Shown: positions 22,752 through 33,785 of the stretch, piece by piece | Numbering within the stretch: position 1 is the first letter of the stretch | Layout: each line of letters starts with the position of its first letter | Assembly: GCA_016906335.1 (NCBI GenBank) | Contig: JADEYG010000001.1 | Coordinates: 1,488,001-1,552,000, forward strand | DNA from: Novakomyces olei | Lineage: Eukaryota > Ascomycota > Novakomycetes > Novakomycetales > Novakomycetaceae | DNA length: 64,000 bases | Direction of reading: 5' to 3' | Translations under genes and position numbers: made by a program | Notes under the pieces: generated by a model | The model's input: the letters and a program-made list of their open reading frames with translations, nothing else | What the model was told of the DNA's origin: nothing | Databases searched by the model: none

Positions 22752-23513
22752 ATGGCCAGCAGCCAAGATGCCGGCGACGCTAGCGGTGTATTGGATAACG
22801 TGAACAGTAGCTCTGCCGGTCTAAAATCCAAACTGTCTCAATCCGCTGGGCAAAACAACGGCGATGTGGAAATGTCGGGGATTATTGAGGATCGCGGTTC
22901 CGTCTTTGTTGCGTATTTTATCCCGGAACGCGTCCAGTCGCGTGTACGCGTACGCCTAACCTCTCTGCGATCCGATCCCGCTTACGATATCGTCAGTGCT
23001 GATCACAAAATCGCAGCTTGGCGAACACCTTCGACACAGCGAACACTGTCGTCACAGCAACTGGTGACGACGGGCCACGACGATGACGGTGAGGCTTACG
23101 CGGGTGGGAAATTAGTGCGGTTGTTGACAGAAATGGACGTGTGGGGTTTGGTTGTAGTGGCACGATGGTACGGTGGCATATTGCTGGGTCCCGTACGGTT
23201 TGACCACATTTTGCAGTGCGGCCGCCACGCTATACAAAAATACAAGCAAAAGCAGGCGGGTGCGCAGCAGGTAGAACGGCTGCGTTCCCTTATTGGCCAA
23301 CGTGATCTTACGATCGATGCATTGCGCCGCTCTATTGCGTCACGCCGAGGTACAGAGTCACCTGCTCGTAAGGTGGCAGCACCACCGTCTAGTGCTGATG
23401 TAAAAGTGCTTCAAAACCTGGTTAATGCACGTGATAAGACGATTACTACACTGCGGAATATTTACAAGGAGCTTTCCAGTAGCGAGCCTGCCGGTGAGCC
23501 TGCCAGCCAGTAG
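22752..23513 (+). CDS. UPF0029/IMPACT-domain protein (YDL177C-like)
   Basis: Single exon, 253 residues. Residues about 45-155 form an IMPACT N-terminal (UPF0029) domain: the strand SVFVAYFIPERVQSRVRV, the signature DDDGEAYAGGKLVRLL and the motif VVVARWYGGILLGPVRFDHI. The N-terminus is Ser/Asn-rich. The C-terminal 90 residues are charged and likely coiled coil (VERLRSLIGQRDLTIDALRR). There is no RWD domain, so it is not a full Yih1/IMPACT regulator of Gcn2; it is more like the short fungal UPF0029 proteins whose role is unknown. Start 22752 is the first ATG of the frame. Confidence 0.88.
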   Translation: MASSQDAGDASGVLDNVNSSSAGLKSKLSQSAGQNNGDVEMSGIIEDRGSVFVAYFIPERVQSRVRVRLTSLRSDPAYDIVSADHKIAAWRTPSTQRTLSSQQLVTTGHDDDGEAYAGGKLVRLLTEMDVWGLVVVARWYGGILLGPVRFDHILQCGRHAIQKYKQKQAGAQQVERLRSLIGQRDLTIDALRRSIASRRGTESPARKVAAPPSSADVKVLQNLVNARDKTITTLRNIYKELSSSEPAGEPASQ

Positions 23514-23844
23514 CGTATTGTAATGCTATATCAATATATGAAACGGGTTAATATACGAATCGGCTCTGCTCATGATTGATTTAAATGAATTATTACAAAA
23601 TCAGTAGAGTGATTATGGATCCAATAGTTTATTTGCCATTGCTGTATTAGCAGTAGACTCTGTATTTCCTAGAACGTATAGTATCGACTCTATATTCGAA
23701 TTTTTTTACGGTATTTTAATTAATTAAAACAATTATTAATTAACTATTAATTAATTATTAATTAAATTAAATATTAATTAAATATTAATTAAATATTTAG
23801 TTAAATATCTAGTTAAATCGTCCGCCGGGTCGCTTCACAATGAC
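23514..23844. other. Intergenic region with TTAATTAAATA repeats
   Basis: 331 bp; 23700-23815 is almost wholly ATTAATTAAATA-type repeat. No gene seen. Confidence 0.7.
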
Positions 23845-24985
23845 ATGTCGCTGAACGACCAGGTCAGCTCGTTCAAGAACCGGGTGAAGGCTCAATCTGT
23901 GTATGCACGTACTGCAGGCGAATATGGCGGCGGCGGTTTGTCGGTGTCCTCACCGATCGACACGCCGAGTCCAACGCCGAGCGAACCAAATGGTCGACGG
24001 AAACCGGGAACTCCTCTCAGTGTAGCGTCATATGGTACGAGTTTTAAGATTCAAAAACTGACTCTAAGGCACTCCTGAATCTGCTGTCGGATCACATATG
24101 CTTTCGCAAATGCACTATGCGCTTGAATACTTGAAGGTTGGCTCTATTATCTCCGATCTTGAGAGAAAAGATCTGGTCTTATCTGTCTACTTGTGTTCTA
24201 ACGATTAGCGCATGGAAGTACCAAAGACGGCTGAGGAGATTTCTGCCTATTTGTCGACACCCTTAACGCCCACACTCTTGCAAATTCTACGTACAAATGA
24301 TCGTGTGGTGTATAACGCAGAGAACGGTACGTATACATTTCGACCTTTGCACAACATTCGTTCAGCATCTGCCCTGCTAGCTTTTCTACACGGGAAAAGG
24401 AGCGGTGCTGGTGTGCCCGTGCGAGAGCTTCGTGATGGCTGGGCTCAGGCTGTATCGGAGATTGAACGGCTTGCGGCTGAAGGAGAGGTTTTGGTATTGC
24501 GCACAAAGAAGGATAACGTTCCAAGGCTCGTTTGGGCTAATGACCGTGATCTTTGTCTGGAAATTGACGATGGTAGGCTCTAAACTAGGTTTCAATTTAC
24601 TTTATACAATTAGTCAAGGTCGTATGATTCTTGACGTATCTCGTTTGCACATTTGGGTTATTTTCTCTACCCTTTTCCGTACTAGAGCTTTCCATTTTAT
24701 GTCTTTTCGTCTTGGCTTGCTCTCTTCTGTTCTCTGCCTCTTTAATATTTGTTCTTCTTACGTTCAGATTTTAAAGCGACATATCATCAAATTCCGCTTC
24801 CGAGCCTGGGCGATATTGTAAATGAACTGGAAAAAGCCCATCTCAAACCGACTTCGGTTGATCCGGCAACTGTGCGTCAAGCGGCACCAAAGGCAGAAAC
24901 AAAGCAAAAGAAGCCCCGGCAGCGAATTCGTAAAATCACAAATACACATCTCAATCTTTTACGCAGCAATTTGCGACGAAATTAA
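23845..24985 (+). CDS. TFA2: TFIIE beta subunit (general transcription factor)
   Basis: Four exons: 23845-24034, 24069-24136, 24209-24572 and 24768-24985, 279 residues. The winged-helix core reads SHMLSQMHYALEYLKRMEVPKTAEEISAYL across the second junction, then LLQILRTNDRVVYNAENGTYTFRP, as in TFIIE-beta. The second winged helix follows (VPVRELRDGWAQA...IERLAAEGEVLVLRTKKD), and after the last intron comes the basic tail DDDFKATYHQIPLPSLGDIVNELEKAHLKPT with a Lys/Arg-rich end. It recruits TFIIH to the RNA polymerase II pre-initiation complex. Intron 1 would be only 34 nt with donor GTACGA; an alternative donor at 24022 would make it about 47 nt and drop four residues. Introns 2 and 3 are 72 and 195 nt. 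Confidence 0.9.
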
Positions 24986-25321
24986 GACTGCATTATTATG
25001 AAAAAAAAATTTAGAGATTATGCAATTGGTAGTGGACTTGGTTCAAAGTCTTTAATAATGAAATTTAAAGAATTTGCATGTGCATACTATCATTTGGTGG
25101 AGCATATCAAATATAGAAAAATCTGCGAAATTAATTATTTTTATACACTCTGGCACCTTCAGATGCACTCAACTGTGGATGCTGGTATGGCAACGTAGCA
25201 TAAGGTTGAAAACGTTTATTTGGTTTCTGCTTTTGTGACTTCAAAGTCGCGCAGCACACTCAGGTATAAATATTTAAAGTAAACCTCCCTATTCTTCACG
25301 TCTCGTTAACGCACCAAGTTC
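24986..25321. other. Convergent intergenic region
   Basis: 336 bp between TFIIE-beta and SmF 3' ends. A 66-codon frame (24998-25198) is AT-rich and unconvincing. Confidence 0.5.
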
Positions 25322-25720
25322 CTACTCTTCAGCATGGCCATTTCTAGTGGTCGGGGCACCTGAAACCCACAGTACGTTATTGCATCTGATTGTTAGTATT
25401 TGATTTTAACAGAAATACAAAGCATTATTGATTTGCTCGCATCTTGTATGCAATGTTAATTATTTTTGCTGTTCACTTTAGCTTGGGTCGTTCTTTTTCT
25501 GCTCGTTCCGCATAATCACATACCTAATCATGATTTCTCCCAGCTTTCCTGTGCTATTGTTGTCCACAAACTCTTCCGCATTTTGTAATTGCAGATTCAT
25601 ATAGCCATCAAGACTCTGAAGCACTCCGCGATACTCTTGACCCCACTTTAGTCGTACGCAAACTTCTTTGCCCGTAAGATCTTGTAAGAAAGGTTTTGGG
25701 TTTATCGGTACAAACGACAT
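25322..25720 (-). CDS. SMX3: Sm protein F (spliceosomal snRNP core)
   Basis: Two minus-strand exons, 25524-25720 and 25322-25385, 86 residues, the usual SmF size. The Sm1 motif is [20 protein letters not shown]...[16 protein letters not shown] and Sm2 is [15 protein letters not shown], the latter restored only by removing the 138-nt intron with its TACTAAC branch site. SmF joins the heptameric ring around U1, U2, U4 and U5 snRNAs. The start at 25720 gives the expected short N-terminus. The C-terminus is slightly longer than usual, ending in a polar ten-residue tail. Confidence 0.95.
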
Positions 25721-26045
25721 CTTGCAACACTGACTTGGCAAACACTACCAATTGCAAAGATTTGCGCGCGCAGACAATTGCTCTTTGGTTCTCAATTTGA
25801 GAATAAGCGCGCACTTGCTTTAGCCAACGGGATGTGCGATATGTCACCAGTCCAAGGCTCCTAGTTTATTTTATATTTTATATTCATATTTATATTTTTT
25901 AATTTGTATTATTTTATTCTATTATGCCAGTTTATATATAAAAATACTGCACCTCTATAATATTATTTATTAGAGAATAAATGAGCAAACCAGCCCAGTG
26001 CTGATTGACTGATTGGCCTCTTTTCCACAGGATACTGACGAAAAT
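25721..26045. other. Divergent promoter SmF/SYF2
   Basis: 325 bp separating two splicing genes transcribed in opposite directions. AT-rich, with TATATTTATATTT-like sequence at 25868-25945. Confidence 0.5.
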
Positions 26046-27039
26046 ATGGCAGAGGGCAGCTCAGAGGCAAAAGAGTCTAGTGCAAATGATTTGCAGGCGC
26101 GGTTTCGTGCTCTGCAGCGTCGTGCGCGAACCTCCGTAACGGCTAATCGACAAGATGTAATAGCGGAGCATGAACGTACCAAGTCCGATCCACGAGCTGA
26201 GCGACGGCTGGAAAGGCGACAGATGGATGCAGAAGAGCAATTAGGAAAGCTGGATGCTCAAGAACACGGCGAAGATTATGAGCGCAAACGTGCCTGGGAC
26301 TGGACTATTGAAGAATCACAAAAATGGGATCAGCGCATGCGAAATAAAGATAAAAATCGGCATGATTCTATGTTTGCTAGCTACGACCAGCTAGCGCGGA
26401 CGCAGTACGAGCAGCTCACCGGGCGTATGAAGGGGAAGGGGAAGGAAGGTGAGCAAATGGAGGCGGGAGACGATTTAGAAGACGAACTTGCTTTCATAAA
26501 GAACAAGCCCTCTAAGGAGGATATGGAACGATTAATGACAGAGATTCGGCACAGGTAACGTTAAATTTTTTTTTTGGGTAAAATGCATCTTTTCGTATCG
26601 CGTGCACTTGGAAATAGCCCTTTGGCCTTTGCTGTGGACGAGACGAATTTTGTTTTAATCTCTTCTTTTTACTTTATTTTCTCTACTTTACTCTTTATTT
26701 CTCTGTTTATTCCTCTGTCATTCACTACCGTGTTGAGATTCTTGCTGTCGCTAAAGTCTCCGGGTCTAACTGTGTAGGGATGAATTGCGAGAGAAAAATC
26801 GACGGAAACGCGACCGTCGGCGTGAGGGCGATGTCACTTATATCAACGAGCGTAATCGCAATTTCAATATGAAACTAGTGCGTTATTACGACAAGGTAAG
26901 CTCACTATGATATATTATATTTATATATAACAAAATATTTAAATATATTATATTAAATATATTCTGGATTTTGCATGTGCTAATTTCTCAGTACACAAAA
27001 GAAATTCGTGAAAACTTGGAGCGTGGAACAGCACTGTAG
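26046..27039 (+). CDS. SYF2: Syf2, NineTeen-complex splicing factor
   Basis: Three exons: 26046-26554, 26778-26895 and 26992-27039, 224 residues. The protein is highly charged and helical. The family signature is at the end: [37 protein letters not shown], assembled across the last intron. The central YERKRAWDWTIEESQKWDQR and FASYDQLARTQYEQL are also typical. Syf2 is a Prp19-complex-associated factor of the active spliceosome. Introns are 223 and 96 nt with CTAAC and CTAAT branch sites. An upstream exon cannot be excluded because CCACAG precedes the ATG by 16 bp, but the known family N-terminus is poorly conserved. Confidence 0.95.
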
Positions 27040-27295
27040 TCGGCGCGAAATCGATTTTGGATATAATTTGTTTGGAGGACAATGTACAAAGCGGTGGCAA
27101 CGGGCAACGATGACGGTTGAACTTTAAATTTATCTTGATTAAACACGAGCCTGTAGTAGCCTTATAAATGTGCATAGATGAATGTATGTTGTAATTAGAC
27201 GGAGCAATGTAATTGCCTCGAGTAGTGTATCGTTTAAATCCAGGATTCTATTAAAAACAAGCCAGTACTGGAAATAAGGGAATCAAAGCCGTTGC

Positions 27296-27633
27296 TTACG
27301 GCTGCATGTGCACAACGTGGTGAAGGGGATCACCGCGTACCTTTGACCAATCAATTTCTGCATCAATAGTACTATCGACCTCGCCGACAAGAACAACATT
27401 GTCTCCCCGCATTATGTACAATCCCAGGTCCTCCATTTCAGGTTCTCGATCGTTATATATAATGCGCTCAACGCAGCCAGACAAGATTATGTTTGTCGTT
27501 TGGTCTAGGCCCTTAAGCACGCCAGTTAGAAGCCGACCGTCTTGTGTTATAATAATAACCTGGCCTTTGCCGAATTAGCGATTCTGTCATTGAATACTTT
27601 CTTACGCTCTACAAAAGACGCCAAGTTGCTCAT
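27296..27633 (-). CDS. LSM8: Lsm8 (U6 snRNA-binding LSm ring subunit)
   Basis: Two minus-strand exons, 27606-27633 and 27296-27564, 98 residues. MSNLASFVERQVIIITQDGRLLTGVLKGLDQTTNIIL is the Sm1 part and LGLYIMRGDNVVLVGEVD is the Lsm8-type Sm2, followed by the Lsm8 C-terminal extension with DPLHHVVHM. The exact IxRGDNVxxxGE motif separates Lsm8 from Lsm1. It defines the nuclear Lsm2-8 ring on the U6 3' end. The first exon is only 28 nt and the intron 41 nt. Confidence 0.95.
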
Positions 27634-28078
27634 GGCCGAGTGAGTTTTAGTTCATAGTACTCGTGGAGTCTCACAATTTGTTCATAGTATTTAAGACTTT
27701 TTGTCCTATAGTACTTATAAAATCTTGTTATGGTACATATAATGAAAAATATACAGAAATAAAAGTATGATTGTTGGCATTAAATAACAGTTTGATTGTT
27801 ATGTTGGTTTTATTTCGCTATTTATTATATGGTAAAGCCTGTCGCCTGAATAAAATAGACTAAAAAGAGTCAAGCAATAACTACGTGAAATTACTTAAAA
27901 TAATAATTTAAACAATAATTTATTGCAAATATTGTGCTTTTGTCGTTCAAAACATTTCGGGTTTATAAACATTAACGCTCAATGTATAAAAGTGCTGTTA
28001 AGCATTCAAATTTCATATACAATCAAAATCTTACTCTCTACATCTTGACTAGCCTGCTTTCCAATCAACCCCCCTTTC
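27634..28078. other. Intergenic region
   Basis: 445 bp between the LSM8 start and the ETT1 stop, both on the minus strand. AT-rich; no gene seen. Confidence 0.6.
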
Positions 28079-29353
28079 TTAATCTTGCAGCATAGCCTCC
28101 AGGTACTCTGTCAAAGGCTCGCCCTCCGGTCCCCTTGCGATCAAAGTGTAGTTTGGCACTTTTTCAGCTTCACGCAATACCTGTAGCGCCTCTTTGGCTA
28201 ATTCGCTTTCACGGTCAGGATCAGCCTCAATGCTAGCAAATAGCGACTGGGCCAAAATATCGAGAGCATAGCCCCGGCGTGCCGCATTTCGCTGTTTTCC
28301 CATTAGATCGATAGCATTTCGAAGGGCAGAATGTGAAGATGCAAACTCTGTGCGAGCTTTCGAATCGGAGTCCTCTTCGCTGCCCACAAGATTGTAGGCA
28401 ATAAGATTGTGAGCCATTCCCCTGCACAGATTATAGTCTGTGATTTCATCACGCTGTTCCGCGTTAAAATTATCCAAAACGGTGAGTACAGTCCGTGCTA
28501 CCGATTCGTCTTGTTCTTCAGTGGGAAAAGGTCCCAAGTCCAGTAGAGTCGTCAGGAACCGTAGCTCATGAGATTTGAAGGGATGCTTTGCTAGCACGCT
28601 CAATGTCTCTGGGAGACTAGCTAGCATTTCCTGGCCGGGACTTAGAATACTAGCAAAGGCCCTGACAGCCTCTATTGGCTCCATATCGCCACTTCCGTAC
28701 TGCTGGCCCAGCTCGCATCGTTCCCGCGCAGCTTCCACAAAGTCTGCCATTTCGCTTTCCTCACCAATTAAACCTAAATCAAGAAGTGCGTTCGCATAAG
28801 CCGCATGAAGTTTTCTGGGTAGCTTTGCGTTGCTGAATGAATCGACTGGTTCAATTTTTGCCTCTGTCTCCGTAGCCAGTGGTTCCTTTGTGATTTCGTC
28901 AGCCCCATTATCTGACGTTTTCTGATGGTACTTGTTTTTTGTTTCATTTTGCTTTGCATCGGCACCCTTCTCTGTGGCTTCCTTGCTTGTATTGTTGTCG
29001 AGGTTTTGTTTTTCTTCGCCCTGGTCGCCTTCTTGAGCCGAAAGGCGTACGAGACGGTTCGCTTCATGGATAGTTCCGTGTATCAAAGGTTTAGCTTCTT
29101 CAAATGCAAGCTCTGGATAATTAGATATTCATAAATGTCAAAGAAGAAAAAATAAAGGGCCAGAACGAGTACCTGCCACTTTTTGAGCTGCGATTTCATA
29201 CAGCGCCAACAGTTCCGACACAGAATCCTCGTCCGCCTCGAGCATAATTGTTGCAGTGCCATTCGAGTCTGGTTCCGTACTTGGGACCACTGATTCATTT
29301 TGTTCCGTGCGGCGCCGCTTATGGGCGGCCTTTAGGCCCTGTGCTCGCTTCAT
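28079..29353 (-). CDS. ETT1: Ett1/Nro1 (translation-termination enhancer; Ofd1 regulator family)
   Basis: Two minus-strand exons, 29173-29353 and 28079-29112, 404 residues. The basic N-terminus MKRAQGLKAAHKRRR is a nuclear signal typical of the family. It is followed by ELLALYEIAAQKVAELAFEEAKPLIHGTIHEANRLVRL across the 60-nt intron, a family hallmark, then a charged linker and an all-helical TPR-like C-terminal domain (LHAAYANALLDLGL, AFASILSPG, NAARRGYALDILAQSL). In fission yeast Nro1 binds the prolyl hydroxylase Ofd1 and controls the hypoxic response; in budding yeast Ett1 affects stop-codon readthrough. Which role applies here cannot be read from sequence. Confidence 0.88.
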
Positions 29354-29629
29354 GCAATGAATATGTTTGCTTTCAATCGACAATTAGGTTCTGATAATCA
29401 AATAAAATTATTCCAATGTGGCCAAAATAGGTTAATCGCAGAAACTTGTATATTGGAAAAAGATAGCAGGCGTACGAAAATAAGGTTGGAAAATAAATTG
29501 GAGAAGAAGAGGGCAAAACTGAATGGACAAAAAGAATTGGACTAAAAGAAAAGAAAAGGCGGAAAAACAATTTAATATATCGATAAACAGATAAGTCGTG
29601 GGCTTGGAGATTGGGTTGACGACTGCTGG

Positions 29630-29852
29630 ATGAAGACAATTCTCGATACTACCGTTACATACAGAAATTTGGTTAGTTTTGTTTATATCTTTTATGGCAT
29701 CTACACAATTTGCTCAATCCCTTTTCCTGTAAAAGTACCAGGCTTCTAAATCTGAACTCAAAATGCTTGAGCTAAAAGAATTGCTACAAGGACAGATTAC
29801 TGCACGTGAAGGACGCAAAGGACGTAAATCACCACTTTCAACCGCGACCTAA
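29630..29852 (+). CDS. Putative 50-residue two-exon protein
   Basis: Exons 29630-29671 and 29742-29852 join in phase 0 to give 50 residues: a short polar start, then a charged amphipathic helix (KSELKMLELKELLQGQ) and a basic tail (TAREGRKGRKS). The donor is GTTAGT and the acceptor T-rich then CCAG, within a 70-nt intron; the branch site is not obvious. Start, junction and stop all fit, yet I do not recognise the family. It is divergent from ETT1, with 276 bp between starts. Confidence 0.35.
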
Positions 29853-29946
29853 AAAGTCGCAATTTGATCAAGAGGTTTTGAGCTTACATATAAACAATTA
29901 AGCCAAAATAGACACTTTCTCTGTGCATATAGCCAATGAAAACCTC

Positions 29947-30026
29947 GTGAGTGTACCATAGTGGTTAATGGGTAACGTTTAGGCCGTTATGTCGCAAGAC
30001 GCGCGAGTTCGAATCTCGTCTCTCAC
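29947..30026 (+). tRNA. tRNA-Leu, anticodon UAG
   Basis: An 80-nt class II tRNA folds cleanly. Acceptor stem GTGAGTG/CTCTCAC has one T-T mismatch; D stem CCAT/ATGG with loop AGTGGTTA; anticodon stem TAACG/CGTTA with loop TTTAGGC (anticodon TAG); variable arm GTC-GCAA-GAC; T stem GCGAG/CTCGT with loop TTCGAAT. It reads CUA codons (and other CUN by wobble). No intron is present and CCA is not encoded. A T-rich pol III terminator follows at about 30034. Confidence 0.93.
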
Positions 30027-30579
30027 ATTATTCTCCTTTTTATTATTTTATATATTCAAAGATTACATATAATATTCTCTGTACGGTTATGTTCGTCTTT
30101 CTAACGCCACTCTGGATATCTCCAGCCAGCTCAAGATTTCCCAAACCCGCTATAGAAATTTCATTTAAAAGGGGAAAGTGAAGTTGTGCTTGCGGATAAC
30201 CCGCATGGCAAGAATTCAAACACAGTCTCCTTGAGACTTGGATTTTTGATTATAATATATACTTCAGCAGATTAAATTTATGACATACAATATATTCCCA
30301 GCTTAAATTGCAGTGTGAAATGATCGAGTAATATTCTGGTACAAACAATACGATTTGTCTTTGCTCGATCCTCCTTTTATTTAAACAAAATTTAATTTGA
30401 TTTTTCCGGTGCAGGAAAATATAGTCAATCATAGTGTAAACAATTGTGCCCAGCCAGTCAGCATACAAGACTTGAAGGACCCAAAAACGGACAAGAAATA
30501 GTCATAGGAAGATTAGATTGATGAATTAAAACCTTTAAAGGCCAAAAAGATCATTCAAAAATTATGAATAAAAAAGCCT
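30027..30579. other. Intergenic region
   Basis: About 550 bp between tRNA-Leu and the PMA1 stop. AT-rich; open frames here have no coding character. Confidence 0.6.
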
Positions 30580-33339
30580 CTAATGAGCCTGCTCATGTTG
30601 GGTAGAAGTTCGCTGCATACGCATAGCAAAATCTTCATGGTTACGACCCTTTTCCACCAGTCTCGGGCTTTCTCCGTGCATGAGCCTATCGAACCCGATA
30701 GACCGGGACAGCAGGCAGTAGGCGCCGGCCATAATGGCAAAGAGCCCGAGTGAAAATACATATACTCTAACAAGAGTGATGACCGACGTCCTTTGCCAGT
30801 TAACAAACAGCCCAAAGGCAGCAAACAAAGTGGCAATAACGTCCACAATGAAAACAGCACCGGCCAGTTGCAGAGAGGGCCATGAAGACCAAACAGGCCC
30901 GTTTGATCTGGTGATAAAGATGAGCCAGTTTTGCGTGAGGGCAATCTCCAAGAACAAGACTTGGTCGGGCACACCATTGCCCTGGATGATCCCCTTAGGG
31001 GCCCCTTGCACATTCTCCTGAACAGACACCATCATTGTCGTTTTACATATCCAAGTACCGAGCGCCAGGATAGAGCCCAGCAGCAGCGAGAGCCCCCAAA
31101 GCCGGGGCAGGTTCCATTTTACGGGCGACATGCTATAAGGTGCATTGTCATAGGCGATTGCCAGTGTTGCCAGGTCGGCAAAAATAGCGAGAAAAACTAC
31201 GAGCTCGCTCTTTAAGCTTTGGTTCAGGGCGCACATACTAATCCCGAGGAACAAAATCAAATGAATAGAGAGAGCGATGCGGTAGACTACGTAAGCGTAC
31301 ATGCGATGAAAGATCTGCCTTGAGACTTTAAGCGCGTCGATAATAGCCGACAGACCAGGGGCAAGAAAGACGATATCCGCAGCTGACCGGGCAGCATCGG
31401 AAGCGCCTTCAACAGCAATTCCCGTATCTGCCTTCTTGAGCGATGGCGCATCGTTAACCCCGTCACCCGTCATAGCGACCAGGTAGCCCCGGCGCTGCAG
31501 TATATCAACGACATTGTACTTGTGCTGTGGGAAGACCTCCGCAAACCCATCAGCTGCCTCTACAAAATCATATACTTCAGACCCGGGCAATTCTCCACCA
31601 CCACTGAGCCCGAGCCTCTCTGCATTGTACACGTTTGTGCCCATTCCCAACTGCCTCGCTGTTTCCTTGGCAATGCCAATCGCGTCTCCAGTGAGCATTT
31701 TAATACGCAGGCCGAGTCGCATTGCCTCGGCAATCGTGCGAGCCGTATCGTACCTCGGCGGATCGGAGCAGGGAACAATGCCCAATATTTCAAAGGGGCC
31801 TGACCCGATTTTACGGGCAATTCCAAGTGAGCGGAATCCTCGTCCGGCAAACTCGGCCACTTTATTCTTGTACTCGTCAACCACACTAGCAGGCACCTCG
31901 CTCTGCTCCATTACCGCCCGTAGTACAAACAGGGGTGCGCCTTTAACACACACCATCCGTGTCCCGTCCGCTCCGGTAACGACACTCGTAACTTTCTTCG
32001 AGACTGGGTCAAAGGGATAAAACTCATTGACGTGGTAGTCACGGAGCATGATTTTTGCCTCTGTATAGTACTTTAGGGACTTCAAAAAGGCCTTGTCGAT
32101 AGCATCAAGGCCCTTTTTTTTCCTAGAGGCGGCCAGGCAGCCAACCAGCATTATCTCATTAGGGGAAACGCCCTCAACAGTATACGGCTCCATAAGCGTC
32201 AGCTTGTTCTTTGTCAGCGTCCCCGTCTTGTCAGAGCACAGGATTTCTACACCCGCAAGTGATTCAATAGCCGACAGCTTTTGTACAATCGCCTGCTGCT
32301 TCGCCAGGTAGGCAGCCCCGACTGCCATTGTCGTAATCACTACCGCCGGAAGACCCACGGGCACTCCAACCACAGTAATTGCCAACATGTAGTGGAGAAA
32401 CGTGGCAAAGGGCAATGAGCGGTAAAAGACGGCAATGGCCACTCCAAACAGGGCGACTACAATCATGACCAGCAGGACTGTGCCGATGCCATTAAGCACC
32501 TCTGTGAAATGGCCTTGGCCGACAGAGGCCTGCCGCACAAGACTGGCGGCTCTGCCCACAAACGTGTTATCACCCGTGGCAGTTACAATCATAAAGGAAT
32601 CGCCACGCTTGACTACAGAAGAGGAATAACATTCGTCTCCCGTTGCCTTCTCTATAGCCAGAGACTCGCCCGTAATTGCAGACTGGTCCATCTGCAATTT
32701 GCACTCTTGCGAGACGAGACGGCCGTCGGCAGGGACAATGCTACCTTCGTCCAGGTGAACAATGTCACCGGGGACGAGCTGTTCAACTGGGATCTCTTCA
32801 ATGACACCATTCCGCAAGGTAGCTGCCTTGTGAGCCAGTGTTTTTTTCAATTCGTCCACAATGCTGCCCGCATGGTACTCTTGCACAAAGCCTACTACTG
32901 CGTTCAGAAGCAAGAGCGCTAATATAACACCGAAATCGACAAAGGATCTCAGACCGGCCGCCAAAACAGCTGCTGCAATCATGACAAACTGAATTGGACC
33001 GATAAAAAAGCCCAGAAATTTTAGAATATGGCTGTGCTTTTCTTCTTTGAGTCTGTTGAATCCGTACCGCTGACGGCGGACCAGTACTTCAGAGTCAAGC
33101 AGGCCAGTTGCCGTGTCCGTCTTGAGAATATCCGTCAAGTTCTCGGGAGAGAGGGGGTTTTCCATGTCGTCTCCTTGATCGTCGTCTGCTTCAGAATACA
33201 AGTCTTCAATCATAGCATCAAAATCCTGGTCGTTATCGTCCGTCTCTGACCCGGGTGATCCTGATTTGGTGTCCGCATGTTTCTGAAAGCGTACACGGTC
33301 GCCGCCTGCGGGCGTTTTGGGTGACTTTTCGTTGTCCAT
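30580..33339 (-). CDS. PMA1: Plasma-membrane H+-ATPase (P-type, Pma1)
   Basis: Single exon of 919 residues, the usual size. After a variable acidic N-terminus, the P3A-ATPase set is complete: [11 protein letters not shown] in the actuator domain, the phosphorylated Asp370 in [13 protein letters not shown], the hinge [20 protein letters not shown], and ten membrane helices including VVGVPVGLP in helix 4 and [17 protein letters not shown] in helix 6. The C-terminal regulatory tail [18 protein letters not shown] keeps the Ser-Thr pair whose phosphorylation activates yeast Pma1. It pumps protons to drive nutrient and drug antiport. Codon use looks strongly biased and there are no introns, as for a very highly expressed gene. 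The start at 33339 is the first ATG; the frame is open to 33402. Confidence 0.98.
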   Translation of the reverse strand: MDNEKSPKTPAGGDRVRFQKHADTKSGSPGSETDDNDQDFDAMIEDLYSEADDDQGDDMENPLSPENLTDILKTDTATGLLDSEVLVRRQRYGFNRLKEEKHSHILKFLGFFIGPIQFVMIAAAVLAAGLRSFVDFGVILALLLLNAVVGFVQEYHAGSIVDELKKTLAHKAATLRNGVIEEIPVEQLVPGDIVHLDEGSIVPADGRLVSQECKLQMDQSAITGESLAIEKATGDECYSSSVVKRGDSFMIVTATGDNTFVGRAASLVRQASVGQGHFTEVLNGIGTVLLVMIVVALFGVAIAVFYRSLPFATFLHYMLAITVVGVPVGLPAVVITTMAVGAAYLAKQQAIVQKLSAIESLAGVEILCSDKTGTLTKNKLTLMEPYTVEGVSPNEIMLVGCLAASRKKKGLDAIDKAFLKSLKYYTEAKIMLRDYHVNEFYPFDPVSKKVTSVVTGADGTRMVCVKGAPLFVLRAVMEQSEVPASVVDEYKNKVAEFAGRGFRSLGIARKIGSGPFEILGIVPCSDPPRYDTARTIAEAMRLGLRIKMLTGDAIGIAKETARQLGMGTNVYNAERLGLSGGGELPGSEVYDFVEAADGFAEVFPQHKYNVVDILQRRGYLVAMTGDGVNDAPSLKKADTGIAVEGASDAARSAADIVFLAPGLSAIIDALKVSRQIFHRMYAYVVYRIALSIHLILFLGISMCALNQSLKSELVVFLAIFADLATLAIAYDNAPYSMSPVKWNLPRLWGLSLLLGSILALGTWICKTTMMVSVQENVQGAPKGIIQGNGVPDQVLFLEIALTQNWLIFITRSNGPVWSSWPSLQLAGAVFIVDVIATLFAAFGLFVNWQRTSVITLVRVYVFSLGLFAIMAGAYCLLSRSIGFDRLMHGESPRLVEKGRNHEDFAMRMQRTSTQHEQAH

Positions 33340-33785
33340 AGTAGCAAAGAAAAGCTGGTCGAATCCAAAAGATCGTTTTCTGATGGGCTGCCGCAAGAAC
33401 AAAGGCCTTGTTGAGAATTATTTCAAATTAATTATTTTTATTTTTATCCTGTTTAAGGTCCAGCCAGTTTGGAAAAAGGTTTTCTAGCCCTAAATCTTAA
33501 GGATTCCCATAGTGCAAAGGATATGCGTTCAATCCGCCTTTTTCTTTAGGTAGCACAATACTTAAAAGTTGGTGAGGCAGTTTTTGTTTTTGGAGCCGCC
33601 AGTCCATGGGAATGGGAATGATCACGTGACACATTTTCACCTATAAAACGAAGAAGAAGCGTGCACCCTTAATTGTAAGCGCGAATCAAAACGCCGCAGA
33701 TACCTGCACATTTGAAATGTGCAGTCACGTGTACGGAGCTAAACATGGCTGAAGCTAAATCATACTCGAGGATATATATCAAGCA
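33340..33785. other. PMA1 promoter region
   Basis: 446 bp between the PMA1 start and the EAF6 stop, both minus strand. It contains GATCACGTGACA near 33618 and TCACGTG near 33725, CACGTG-type E-boxes that bHLH factors often use in strong fungal promoters. A TAGCCCTAAATC near 33486 is a weak TTAGGG-type match. Confidence 0.5.
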
